Below are positions 1-6,486 of a stretch of DNA of 14,173 bases, in pieces. Positions within the stretch are counted from its first letter, which is position 1. Each line of letters starts with the position of its first letter. Below the pieces are notes generated by a model. The model made no database searches. It was not told where the DNA came from and saw nothing but the letters and a program-made list of their open reading frames with translations. The translations under genes were made by a program, and so were the position numbers. The stretch comes from UBA5420 sp964485345 (GTDB taxonomy: Bacteria > Bacillota > Limnochordia > Darwinibacteriales > Darwinibacteriaceae), in NCBI GenBank assembly GCA_964485345.1, contig CAZAJB010000053.1:1-14173 (forward strand), written 5' to 3'.

Positions 1-686
1 GTCATAATCGAGACTAGCATCGTGGTTGGCTTGAGGAGCGGAAGTGTCACATACCAGAACAGCTTAAGACGATTCGCTCCGTCGATCAGGGCGGCCTCAT
101 TCAGGGTTTCTGGAATCGAACCAATACCTGACACAAAAACGACAGTAAAATAACCAATATATTTCCAAAAATAGACAATGATGGTGGAGAGGCGAAGCAT
201 GCCCGTTGTGGACAACCAATTATAGTTTACTCCTGTTGTTCCGAATAAGGAGTTCGCCCCTTGATTCGCTAGACCCCGGGGGTCAAAGATCAAAAGCCAA
301 ATCATGGCAGCAACCACGGATGAAAGTACCGCTGGCGAATAAAAGGCCAATTGAAAAAACCGGCGAAACCTGCTAATGGACATAATGAGAATGGCCAAGG
401 CTAAGCTAAAGACCACGAGCGGTATAAAGGTCCCAGCGGCAAAAATCAAGGTGTTTTGAACGGATAACCAAAACTCACGAGAGTTGAACAAATAGGTATA
501 GTTGTTCCACCCTACAAAACTCGGGGGCCTGAGCGAGAGCAGATTTCGATTAAAGAAGCTCTCGTAAAAAGCATTGATAATTGGATAGAAACTAAAGGCA
601 GCAAAGAGGAGCAGCGATGGAGTGACAAACACCCACCCCCATCTCGCCTTCTTTCGTTCCATACTAAATCCCTTGCTCTGACGCAT
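1..686 (-). CDS. ABC sugar transporter inner-membrane permease (MalF/UgpA type), 3' end outside window
   Basis: This is an inner-membrane permease subunit of a carbohydrate ABC importer. I translated it from the reverse strand; 228 codons lie in the window and the C-terminus is beyond base 1. A basic N-terminus is followed by hydrophobic segments, the first being WVFVTPSLLLFAAF. A typical EAA cytoplasmic loop, which docks the ATPase, is seen as NEAALIDGANRLKLFWYVTLP near the left edge. The ATG at 686 has a GGAGGG ribosome-binding site a few bases upstream. It lies downstream of the solute-binding protein gene on the same strand, so the two probably form one operon with an intervening hairpin. 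The MalG-type partner and the ATPase are not in the window. The substrate cannot be told from the sequence. Confidence 0.93.
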   Translation of the reverse strand, partial: MRQSKGFSMERKKARWGWVFVTPSLLLFAAFSFYPIINAFYESFFNRNLLSLRPPSFVGWNNYTYLFNSREFWLSVQNTLIFAAGTFIPLVVFSLALAILIMSISRFRRFFQLAFYSPAVLSSVVAAMIWLLIFDPRGLANQGANSLFGTTGVNYNWLSTTGMLRLSTIIVYFWKYIGYFTVVFVSGIGSIPETLNEAALIDGANRLKLFWYVTLPLLKPTTMLVSIM

Positions 687-716
687 GAATTCTCCCTCCA
701 GTACAAAAATGAGATC

Positions 717-747
717 AAGAAGCCCGAGCGTTAACCCGGGCTTTCTT
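717..747 (-). terminator. Intercistronic hairpin between binding-protein and permease genes
   Basis: A ten-pair stem with one bulged base (717-726 with 737-747) encloses a ten-base loop. Read on the minus strand it is followed by a T-rich stretch leading to the permease ribosome-binding site. Such a hairpin directly after a solute-binding protein gene commonly acts as a partial terminator or mRNA stabiliser, so that binding protein is made in excess over permease. That role is inferred here. Confidence 0.6.
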
Positions 748-765
748 CACAGGAAGCACAGTACT

Positions 766-2049
766 CTAATAGGTATCGTCTAGAACCTCTTGAATACGCT
801 CGCGCAGGATATCCAGCGCTTCTTCGGAAGGCATATTGGAAAGCATTACGCTTTCAATAGCTTCTTTAATGAAGCGTTCGAACTGGAAGCCGTTCTCATG
901 CAGAAATACCATGTGACTACGGGCCATATCGTCCATAAAGACGTTCATGTATGGCAGTTCCAGATATCTTGGATCATCAATCAAGTCTTGCCGTGGTTGA
1001 ATGATGTTCACTGTTTCGAGATATTCCCAGCCATGATCGAGCATGTAGGCGGCAAACTTCCAAGCCCACTCTTGTCTCTCCGATGGAGCCTGTGCATTGA
1101 CCATCATGAAGTGACCATAATAGGAGGCTCCTACATCATTAACGGCATTCTCAAATACCGGGTATGGCACAACCATCCATTCGCCGCTATCGTAGAACTC
1201 CTCATTATCAACTCTGATTCTACCCTGTTGATAGAAACCGGTATGAGCCATGGCAATGTCATTATTGTCCATGTTAAAGATCTTACGGGCAGATGTGTAG
1301 GTTGGGCTTCCGAGGTTGCGTCCATGGGGACCCCAAGTTCTAAACCATTCAAAGACCTGGATCCAAGCCTCGTCATTAACAATAGCCGTCTTACCATCTT
1401 CACTGAGCAAGGAACCTCCGAGCTGTTCTACCATGGGCAGCATGGCCACTAAGTAGTAAGGATAGCGGAAGTCGAAACCGCGACGTGTAATAATCTCGCC
1501 GTTGCGGAGCGTCAGTTTATCGGCAACCTCAATCATCTCTTCCCATGTCTTGGGATAATCAGTCTCGGGATCTAAACCTGCATCCCGGAAAATATTCTTG
1601 TTGAGGTAAATGGACCAGTTAGTGAGTTCAAGCGGTAAGCCATAGATCTGGCCATCCATCATGACGGTATCGAATGTACCGGCCATGTATTGACCGATCA
1701 GATCTTCAGCATCTTTGTAGCCAATGGCCTCATAGTTTACCGGGGCCACTCTGTGGTGCGCCATGTATCCATACTCTTGCTCAATGGGCAGGTTGAAGAG
1801 ATCAGGTGCGTTGTTGGCAGAAAACGCTGTCAACATCAAATCACCCATTTTACTCGCTTCATTGACAACTCTCTTAATGGTGACATTAGGATACATTGCC
1901 TGGAATTCCTCAATGTAACGATTTTCAATCACAGTACGATTATCATCGGTGTGGGTCCAGTACGTAATCTCAATATTTTGGGCGCCGACTACGCTAGTTG
2001 CTAACAGAAAAGACAATACAACAAGTAGTAATACAGATGTTTTCTTCAA
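766..2049 (-). CDS. ABC transporter extracellular solute-binding protein, family 1 (sugar)
   Basis: This is the periplasmic receptor that captures a sugar and delivers it to an ABC permease. The mature protein opens with the family-1 pattern IEITYWTH, then a Tyr-Pro-Asn-Val segment (EFQAMYPNVTIKRV), and it contains GQIYGLPLE and YPKTWEEM, all usual for this family; about 427 residues is a normal length. The signal peptide is MKK, a hydrophobic core and a VGA|Q-type cleavage site, with no lipobox cysteine. That is unlike the lipoprotein receptors of single-membrane Firmicutes and suits a diderm cell. I prefer the TTG start at 2049: AAAGGGG (2057-2063) lies 7 bases upstream of it but only 1 base from the ATG at 2055. 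The permease gene follows on the same strand. Confidence 0.93.
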   Translation of the reverse strand: MKKTSVLLLVVLSFLLATSVVGAQNIEITYWTHTDDNRTVIENRYIEEFQAMYPNVTIKRVVNEASKMGDLMLTAFSANNAPDLFNLPIEQEYGYMAHHRVAPVNYEAIGYKDAEDLIGQYMAGTFDTVMMDGQIYGLPLELTNWSIYLNKNIFRDAGLDPETDYPKTWEEMIEVADKLTLRNGEIITRRGFDFRYPYYLVAMLPMVEQLGGSLLSEDGKTAIVNDEAWIQVFEWFRTWGPHGRNLGSPTYTSARKIFNMDNNDIAMAHTGFYQQGRIRVDNEEFYDSGEWMVVPYPVFENAVNDVGASYYGHFMMVNAQAPSERQEWAWKFAAYMLDHGWEYLETVNIIQPRQDLIDDPRYLELPYMNVFMDDMARSHMVFLHENGFQFERFIKEAIESVMLSNMPSEEALDILRERIQEVLDDTY

Positions 2050-2055
2050 GATCAT

Positions 2056-2322
2056 TCCCCTTTCTTCATGTGGCCAAACCGCGGTGCAACACTATTGCCC
2101 CATCGACACCCCCTCCAGCGAAAGAATCACCTTTACTATTCGTCAATACTCTTCCGGTTCCTCCCAAGACTGGGAGACCAAGGTCTTCCAAAGCGCCAAA
2201 CTTCGCATCTGAGCGTGAAACTTCGCACAGGGCGGGGAGAAAGGATTTTTTTGCCTGAAATAGAACTAAGAAGGGATGTATCTAAGGAATGTATATTTTG
2301 GCACCTTGAGGGAGGAACACTC
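2056..2322. promoter_or_regulatory. Divergent intergenic region with a near-identical 15-bp direct repeat
   Basis: This gap separates the minus-strand sugar operon from the plus-strand amidase-regulator pair, so it should hold both promoters. Two copies of a 15-base element (2193-2207 and 2213-2227, 13 of 15 identical, core AAACTTCGCA) sit exactly 20 bp apart, about two helical turns, as expected of an operator bound by a dimer or by tandem monomers. A TATATT at 2292-2297 could be a -10 for the amidase gene, but no good -35 precedes it. A short hairpin (2161-2166 with 2171-2176) lies upstream without a T tract. No gene is seen in the gap. Confidence 0.4.
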
Positions 2323-3222
2323 ATGTTAAGAATTCCACGAGAACAGTCAGTGTTTAGCTTCTCGCCACACAATACTCCAGTCGCCCATGGCGCGCCTGGA
2401 GATACCATGATCTTTGAGACCTTTGATTGCTACAGTAACAGGATCACCCGAGAAGACCAAGCCTCTGCCTCCATTGGCTGGGGCAACACGAATCCCGCAA
2501 CAGGACCGCTCTATGTGGAAGGAGCCAAGCCAGGAGATATCTTGAAAGTTGAAATCCTCCAGATTAAGCTTGATTCTCAGGGTGCGATGCGCGTCGGACC
2601 TGGGAGCGGCGCCCTAGGGCACATGCTAGAAGAGCGCAAAACCAAAATCGTCCCCATCGCCGACGGGAAAGCAAGGTTTAACGATAAGCTCGTACTCGAT
2701 ATCGAACCCATGATTGGTGTCATCGGTACCGCTCCACAGGAAGACGAAATCCCCACCAGTACACCGGGGACCCATGGAGGCAACATGGACTGCAAGCGGA
2801 TAGGCCAGGGTTCTGTCCTCTATCTTCCGGTCAATGTCCCAGGCGCCTTGTTGGCCATGGGCGATGTCCACGCCTTGATGGGCGACGGTGAAGTAATCAT
2901 CTGCGGTATCGAAATCGCCGCCGAGATCACGGTGAGAATCCAGGTGCTAACTGGGCTTTCCCTACCCCTTCCCATGGTGACGGCTGATGACCATGTGATG
3001 ACGATTGCATCGGCCGAGACCTTAGATGAAGCCGCGGTTGTAGCCTCAGAAATGATGCTAGGGTTCCTTCGAGCGGCGCTGCAAATGGACTTGCAGGAAG
3101 CTGGTATGCTCCTATCCGCTGTGGGTAATCTGCGGATCTGCCAAATTGTTGATCCTCTGATGACGGTCCGTATGGAGTTTCCCAGCTGGATCTTGGAAAA
3201 ATACGGCTACAAAATGCCCTGA
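2323..3222 (+). CDS. Acetamidase/formamidase family protein
   Basis: A 299-residue protein of the FmdA/AmdA family, metal-dependent amidases that hydrolyse formamide or acetamide to ammonia and the acid; many members have unproven substrates. Recognisable family segments are GNTNPATGPLYVEGAKPGD (residues 54-72), GTHGGNMDCK (149-158) and GDVHALMGDGE (190-200), which carry His, Asp and Glu residues expected near the active site. There is no signal peptide, so it is cytoplasmic. The ATG at 2323 is chosen because GGGAGG lies 7 bases upstream; the open frame continues further 5' but that part shows no family similarity. The regulator gene starts 53 bases downstream on the same strand, suggesting co-transcription. 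Confidence 0.93.
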   Translation: MLRIPREQSVFSFSPHNTPVAHGAPGDTMIFETFDCYSNRITREDQASASIGWGNTNPATGPLYVEGAKPGDILKVEILQIKLDSQGAMRVGPGSGALGHMLEERKTKIVPIADGKARFNDKLVLDIEPMIGVIGTAPQEDEIPTSTPGTHGGNMDCKRIGQGSVLYLPVNVPGALLAMGDVHALMGDGEVIICGIEIAAEITVRIQVLTGLSLPLPMVTADDHVMTIASAETLDEAAVVASEMMLGFLRAALQMDLQEAGMLLSAVGNLRICQIVDPLMTVRMEFPSWILEKYGYKMP

Positions 3223-3275
3223 GTGTCGCAGATTAGTTGCCTACTATCAATCCAACAATGAGTGGGGGGAAATCA

Positions 3276-4481
3276 GTGACGAACCACCCTTGCTGTCAGT
3301 TACAGATCGCCCTTTTGGGTCCCTTTCGCCTCGTCGTTAATCAAAAGGAGATGAGAGACGAAGATTGGAAATCCAAGAAGGCACTTACGATGCTAAAATA
3401 CCTTGCTGCAAAAAAAGGGCACAAGGTTTCTACAGACGTATTGATTGAATTACTGTGGCCCGACAATGAAGACGTAGATAGTATGAGCAATTTACATACC
3501 GCAGTTTGGTTTGTGCGCCGCATGCTCTCATCAAACATAGGACCAGAGGGTGAATCCCGTTTGCTTTACGCCCATGGATCCTATTGGTTGGATGTACCTG
3601 AAGGCGGCCTCGATTTATTTCAGTTTGAGGAGCACGTCCAGAAATCTCGCCAACTGGCAAACAGCGATCCCGAACAGGCCTTGTTCCACTGCGAATCTGC
3701 GCTCGAGCTTTACCTGGATGACTTTTTGGTCGAGGATCCCTATGATGAATGGACGATTTCCTACCGAGAAGACTATCAAGAACTGTATTTTGAGCTCATC
3801 TTGCGATCAGCCGAGCTATTGATGGAACACCGCGGGGACCTGCAGGGAGCGATCGAGATTCTTCGTTCCGCCGTCAAGAAGGATCAGTTCCGCGAAGAAC
3901 TCTACCAAATGGGAATCAAATTCTACATCCTGGCGGATCGGCATGTGGACGCCATGAACTTGTATAAGAGATACAGCAAAATGCTCATGGATGAGTTTCA
4001 GCTCCCGCCTAGTCAAGCCACCCAAGCGTTGATCCGGCAACTGCAAGAACGGGCGAATGATCCAGAGTCTGCGTACAGCGTCGATCCCACGGTTGAGCTC
4101 ACGACGGGGGCCTACGTCTGCGACCGTGATACGCTACAGATCATCTTAAGAACAGAACAGCGGCGCTTAACGAGGGGCGGCAATAACTTCTCCATCCTCC
4201 TTATTGCCCAGAAAGAAGCGAACCTTCACCGGCCAATGCAGGCGACCTTGCGCATTCTTCAGCGGTCGTTGCGCAGCTCTGATTTAATTAGTCAATGCTC
4301 CAATGAACACATCGTGATTTTTCTTCCCGACACTGAGGCGCCAGAGGGCAAAGCACTCTACCGAAGACTGCGACAAGAACTAGAGGGAGAGCTGGAATTC
4401 TCTACTCTCTCTTGCACTCTCCTAGACAGTGAACACTTGGATGAACTGCAAAGCGCCTTGGTAGCGCTTCAAGTTGATTAA
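3276..4481 (+). CDS. SARP/BTAD-type transcriptional regulator with a degenerate GGDEF-like C-terminal domain
   Basis: A 401-residue cytoplasmic DNA-binding regulator. Residues 8-85 fit an OmpR-type winged helix as found in SARP proteins (LLGPFRLVV, then LIELLWPD and LHTAVWFVRRML). Residues 105-255 fit the bacterial transcriptional activation domain (FEEHV, DPEQALFHCESALELY, REELYQMGIKFYILADRHVDAMNLYKRY split over TPR-like helices). Residues 278-390 align with a GGDEF fold by pattern, but the signature is replaced by SNEHI (342-346), so cyclase activity is not expected; it may sense a ligand or only dimerise. The GTG at 3276 is chosen because GGGGGGA lies about 6 bases upstream; the TTG at 3237 has no such site. 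It follows the amidase gene by 53 bases and is closed by a strong terminator. The target promoter may be the divergent region at 2056-2322. Confidence 0.85.
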   Translation: MTNHPCCQLQIALLGPFRLVVNQKEMRDEDWKSKKALTMLKYLAAKKGHKVSTDVLIELLWPDNEDVDSMSNLHTAVWFVRRMLSSNIGPEGESRLLYAHGSYWLDVPEGGLDLFQFEEHVQKSRQLANSDPEQALFHCESALELYLDDFLVEDPYDEWTISYREDYQELYFELILRSAELLMEHRGDLQGAIEILRSAVKKDQFREELYQMGIKFYILADRHVDAMNLYKRYSKMLMDEFQLPPSQATQALIRQLQERANDPESAYSVDPTVELTTGAYVCDRDTLQIILRTEQRRLTRGGNNFSILLIAQKEANLHRPMQATLRILQRSLRSSDLISQCSNEHIVIFLPDTEAPEGKALYRRLRQELEGELEFSTLSCTLLDSEHLDELQSALVALQVD

Positions 4482-4501
4482 CTAGCATAGCTCAAACCCA
4501 G

Positions 4502-4535
4502 CCCGGGAGGCATTTTTGCCTACCCGGGTTTTTTT
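4502..4535 (+). terminator. Rho-independent terminator after the SARP-like gene
   Basis: CCCGGG (4502-4507) and GGC (4509-4511) pair with GCC (4518-4520) and CCCGGG (4523-4528) around an ATTTTT loop, followed by seven T residues. It insulates the regulator transcript from the curli operon. Confidence 0.93.
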
Positions 4536-4567
4536 GAGAAAAGTTTGAGCGGAATTCGAGTATATAT

Positions 4568-4586
4568 TAAGTAAGTTACTTATAAT
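4568..4586 (+). promoter_or_regulatory. Promoter -10 (TATAAT) overlapped by a 15-bp palindrome, likely operator
   Basis: A perfect TATAAT lies at 4581-4586, which would place the transcription start near 4593. A perfect inverted repeat, TAAGTAA-G-TTACTTA (4568-4582), fills the 3' part of the spacer and overlaps the first two bases of the -10. No good -35 hexamer is present at 16-18 bp spacing, so activation or repression by a dimeric regulator is plausible. The transcript would run through a 186-base leader into the first curlin gene. Confidence 0.6.
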
Positions 4587-4612
4587 TGAATTAAAAGTGC
4601 GTGGAGGTGATC

Positions 4613-4657
4613 ATGCTCCTTGAGCATAGTTGCAGAAGACAGTACTTCACAGGATAG
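4613..4657 (+). CDS. Possible 14-residue leader peptide ORF
   Basis: An ATG preceded by GGAGGTGA, an almost ideal ribosome-binding site with 5 bases from the GGAGG core to the start, opens a 14-codon frame reading MLLEHSCRRQYFTG and ending in TAG. The start codon lies inside a small hairpin, ATGCTC-CTT-GAGCAT (4613-4627). It precedes the c-di-GMP-II aptamer in the same leader. Either it is a translated upstream ORF that adds a second control layer, or the match is chance. No function is claimed. Confidence 0.3.
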   Translation: MLLEHSCRRQYFTG

Positions 4658-4673
4658 TATTTCAAATGCCGAA

Positions 4674-4771
4674 CTCTTTGGAAGCTACGACCTACAACTC
4701 TTTAACTGGTCACCAACGGAGTGTAGCGAGCTAGGGTGAAACCGGCCAAGGATCTACAACCAAAGAGGAGG
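4674..4771 (+). promoter_or_regulatory. Cyclic di-GMP-II riboswitch (GEMM-II class) controlling the curlin-csgG operon
   Basis: The leader has the element order of the c-di-GMP-II aptamer. P1 is CTTTGG/CCAAGG (4676-4681 with 4746-4751). A pseudoknot pairs CTACAACTC (4692-4700) with GAGTGTAG (4719-4726), one A bulged. TTTAACTGG (4701-4709) follows, then P2 TCACC/GGTGA (4710-4714 with 4735-4739). The conserved-looking GAGCTAG (4728-4734) and AACCGG (4740-4745) match GAGUUAG and AACCGA in the Clostridium element as I recall it. Expression platform: CTCTTTGG (4674-4681) can instead pair perfectly with CCAAAGAG (4760-4767), next to and overlapping the ribosome-binding site (GGAGG at 4767-4771). 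Ligand-stabilised P1 would free this site, so a translational ON switch is predicted. A covariance-model search would confirm the class. Confidence 0.88.
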
Positions 4772-4778
4772 ATTCATA

Positions 4779-6378
4779 GTGAAAAAACTATTTGCATTAA
4801 CCTTAATCGTGATGTTGGGACTGACTGGATTCGTACAGGCTGCTAATAACGCACATGTCATCCAAACGGGTAACCTAAACGAGGCAACCATTACGCAAGC
4901 AGAAGACGGACATAATGCTGGGGTTGGCCAGGTTGGCGACGAACACTGGGCCGATGTTTCCCAGGGCGGATTTGGCAACGCAGCCCTCGTACTCCAAAAC
5001 AGCTTGGCCAATAGTGCCACTGTAGAGCAAGATGCCACCAACTCCCTGGCCATCGGAGGTCAAGATGGCGAAGGCAACACCTTGGGGATCCACCAAGAAG
5101 GCGAAGATGGTTCGGCCATCGTGGCTCAGACAGGGGACTTTAACTTCGCCGAGGTAGACCAAGAAGACGAAGGTAACACCACCGCAGTCAACCAAGTAGG
5201 CGACCTCAACATAGCGTACGTAGATCAGCGTAACGACGACAACACCGCCACGGTTGCACAAACAGGCGATTTTAACTTAGCAGATGTTGAGCAGAGGGGC
5301 GATGGCACTACCGCCACCGTTGGTCAGGATGGGGATGACAACGAGGCCTATGTAGAACAGGCTGGACGCGGCGATACTACAACCATCGGACAAGAAGGAG
5401 ACGAGAACTACGCCACAGTAACGCAAACCGGATTTGGTCTCTTTAGTCGCCCTAACACGGCTGCAGTCTCGCAGATTGGTGTCAATAACTACGCAAGTAT
5501 TCTGCAACGAGCCATAGGGCTGGCTAGTGGTAACAATACTGCTACCATCGGGCAGCTGGGCAATGACAACTCGGCGGAGATAGTCCAAGCCGGAATTAGT
5601 CTCCTCCAGGCTGATAACACCGCTACGGTAACCCAGGAAGGCGATGGACATTGGTCCTTTGTATCCCAAGACGGCTCTCGAAATCTGGCAGAGGTAACAC
5701 AAGCGAGTGCCCTCCGCAGCCATATTGCTACCGTGATTCAGGAGGGCATATCGAACATCGGCCGTGTGACCCAGCTACAAGGCGTCAACAGCTCGGCCAC
5801 TGCCATTGCTGACATCTTCCAAGATGGCTGGCGGAACGAGGCTGATATCGTGCAAGGCGATCACAACTATGCACGGAATGCAATGACCGCCGACATCTTC
5901 CAGGATGGCAACCTAAACTACGCTTCGATCATACAAGACCGCGGTCCTGCCTATGCCTGGATCATGCAAGAAGGTAACCTAAATGAGGCCTANNNNNNNN
6001 NNGACCCAGGACAAGAGCAAAGAAGGCCACACCATAGAAGCTACAATTGAGCAATATGGTAATCGAAACTATGCTGAACAGACGCAAACCGCTCGAGAAG
6101 GTTTCAAAGCTTATATCTACCAGACTGGTGACCGTAATGAAGCCATCCAAACCCAAAGCCATAGTGCTCCCTATCCTGGCGGCACTTGGAACCTAGCTAC
6201 AACAACCCAAACTGGCGATGGCAACTTCGGTTTGGTTGTCCAAAGTGGTAATGTTGCCACGGCCACCCTGGCACAGGCTGGCGATGACAACGACGGATAC
6301 ATCATCCAAGCTGGTCTCAGTAGCATGGGCATCGTTACCCAAGTAGGTAACGGCAATACTGGAGGCATCTACCAATAA
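4779..6378 (+). CDS. Giant curlin-repeat amyloid subunit (CsgA-like), interrupted by an assembly gap
   Basis: A secreted functional-amyloid subunit. The GTG at 4779 has GGAGG 7 bases upstream and opens a Sec signal peptide (MKKLFALTLIVMLGLTGFVQA, cleaved near residue 21). The rest is a near-continuous run of 11-residue half-repeats of the form x-G-x-x-N-x-A-x-x-x-Q; two make one curlin repeat (strand-turn-strand). I count about 31 before and about 10 after the gap, against 10 in E. coli CsgA. Several half-repeats are 16 residues (11 plus 5), often alternating with 11-mers. Ten Ns (5993-6002) shift the frame, but both sides carry curlin repeats and the true gap should be a multiple of three, so I read one gene. 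It heads the operon, directly behind the c-di-GMP-II riboswitch. Final codons read GGIYQ, ending on the repeat Gln. Confidence 0.9.
5993..6002. other. Assembly gap (10 N) inside the curlin repeats
   Basis: Ten undetermined bases fall within repetitive curlin coding sequence. The frame before the gap (codon starting 5991) and after it (codon starting 6004) differ when ten bases are assumed. Any multiple of three restores a single frame. The real length is unknown, and repeats may have been collapsed here. Confidence 0.97.
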
Positions 6379-6393
6379 CAACACATGAGTAAC

Positions 6394-6422
6394 AGGCGAA
6401 GGGGTCTACAACCCCTTCGCCT
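6394..6422 (+). terminator. Strong intercistronic hairpin between first and second curlin genes
   Basis: An 11-pair perfect stem (6394-6404 with 6412-6422; core GGCGAAGGGG/CCCCTTCGCC) encloses a 7-base loop. It lies 16 bases after the first curlin stop codon. No T tract follows, so it more likely protects the upstream mRNA end or attenuates read-through than acts as a full terminator. It would set unequal amounts of the large subunit and the downstream proteins. Confidence 0.6.
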
Positions 6423-6486
6423 ATCCCCACCAACTTCTCTACAGTCACTCCTTGTGGAGAGTCGCACTCAGTTTAGGAGGATCATC

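Noticed and set aside
1..686. Recent duplication linking this permease with that at 10534-11418
   Set aside because: Both are MalF/UgpA type, but the sequences differ throughout beyond family motifs, so they are separate paralogues.
2161..2176. Hairpin CTCCCA-AGAC-TGGGAG as a terminator
   Set aside because: It has no T tract on either strand and no gene ends near it.
2068..2322. 5' extension of the acetamidase-family gene
   Set aside because: The frame is open by chance; it crosses the divergent promoter region, has no family similarity, and the ribosome-binding site directs initiation at 2323.
3237..3275. TTG start for the SARP-like regulator
   Set aside because: No ribosome-binding site precedes it, whereas a G-rich site directly precedes the GTG at 3276, where the conserved domain begins.
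4754..5261. Minus-strand open frames of 99 and 128 codons opposite the giant curlin gene
   Set aside because: They mirror the curlin repeat codons, have no ribosome-binding site and resemble no protein family. Similar antisense frames recur across the other curlin genes for the same reason.
4860..6370. Tandem DNA repeat, CRISPR or minisatellite reading of the periodic sequence
   Set aside because: The 33-base period is present only at protein level; the DNA units vary at synonymous positions and no identical repeat/spacer structure exists.
5983..6378. Separate 131-residue gene starting inside the N gap
   Set aside because: Its apparent start arises from the gap frame; the sequence continues the curlin repeats and has no signal peptide or ribosome-binding site, so it is the 3' part of the 4779 gene.
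6385..6486. Upstream start for the second curlin gene
   Set aside because: It would translate through the intercistronic hairpin and precede the signal peptide; AGGAGG fits the ATG at 6487.
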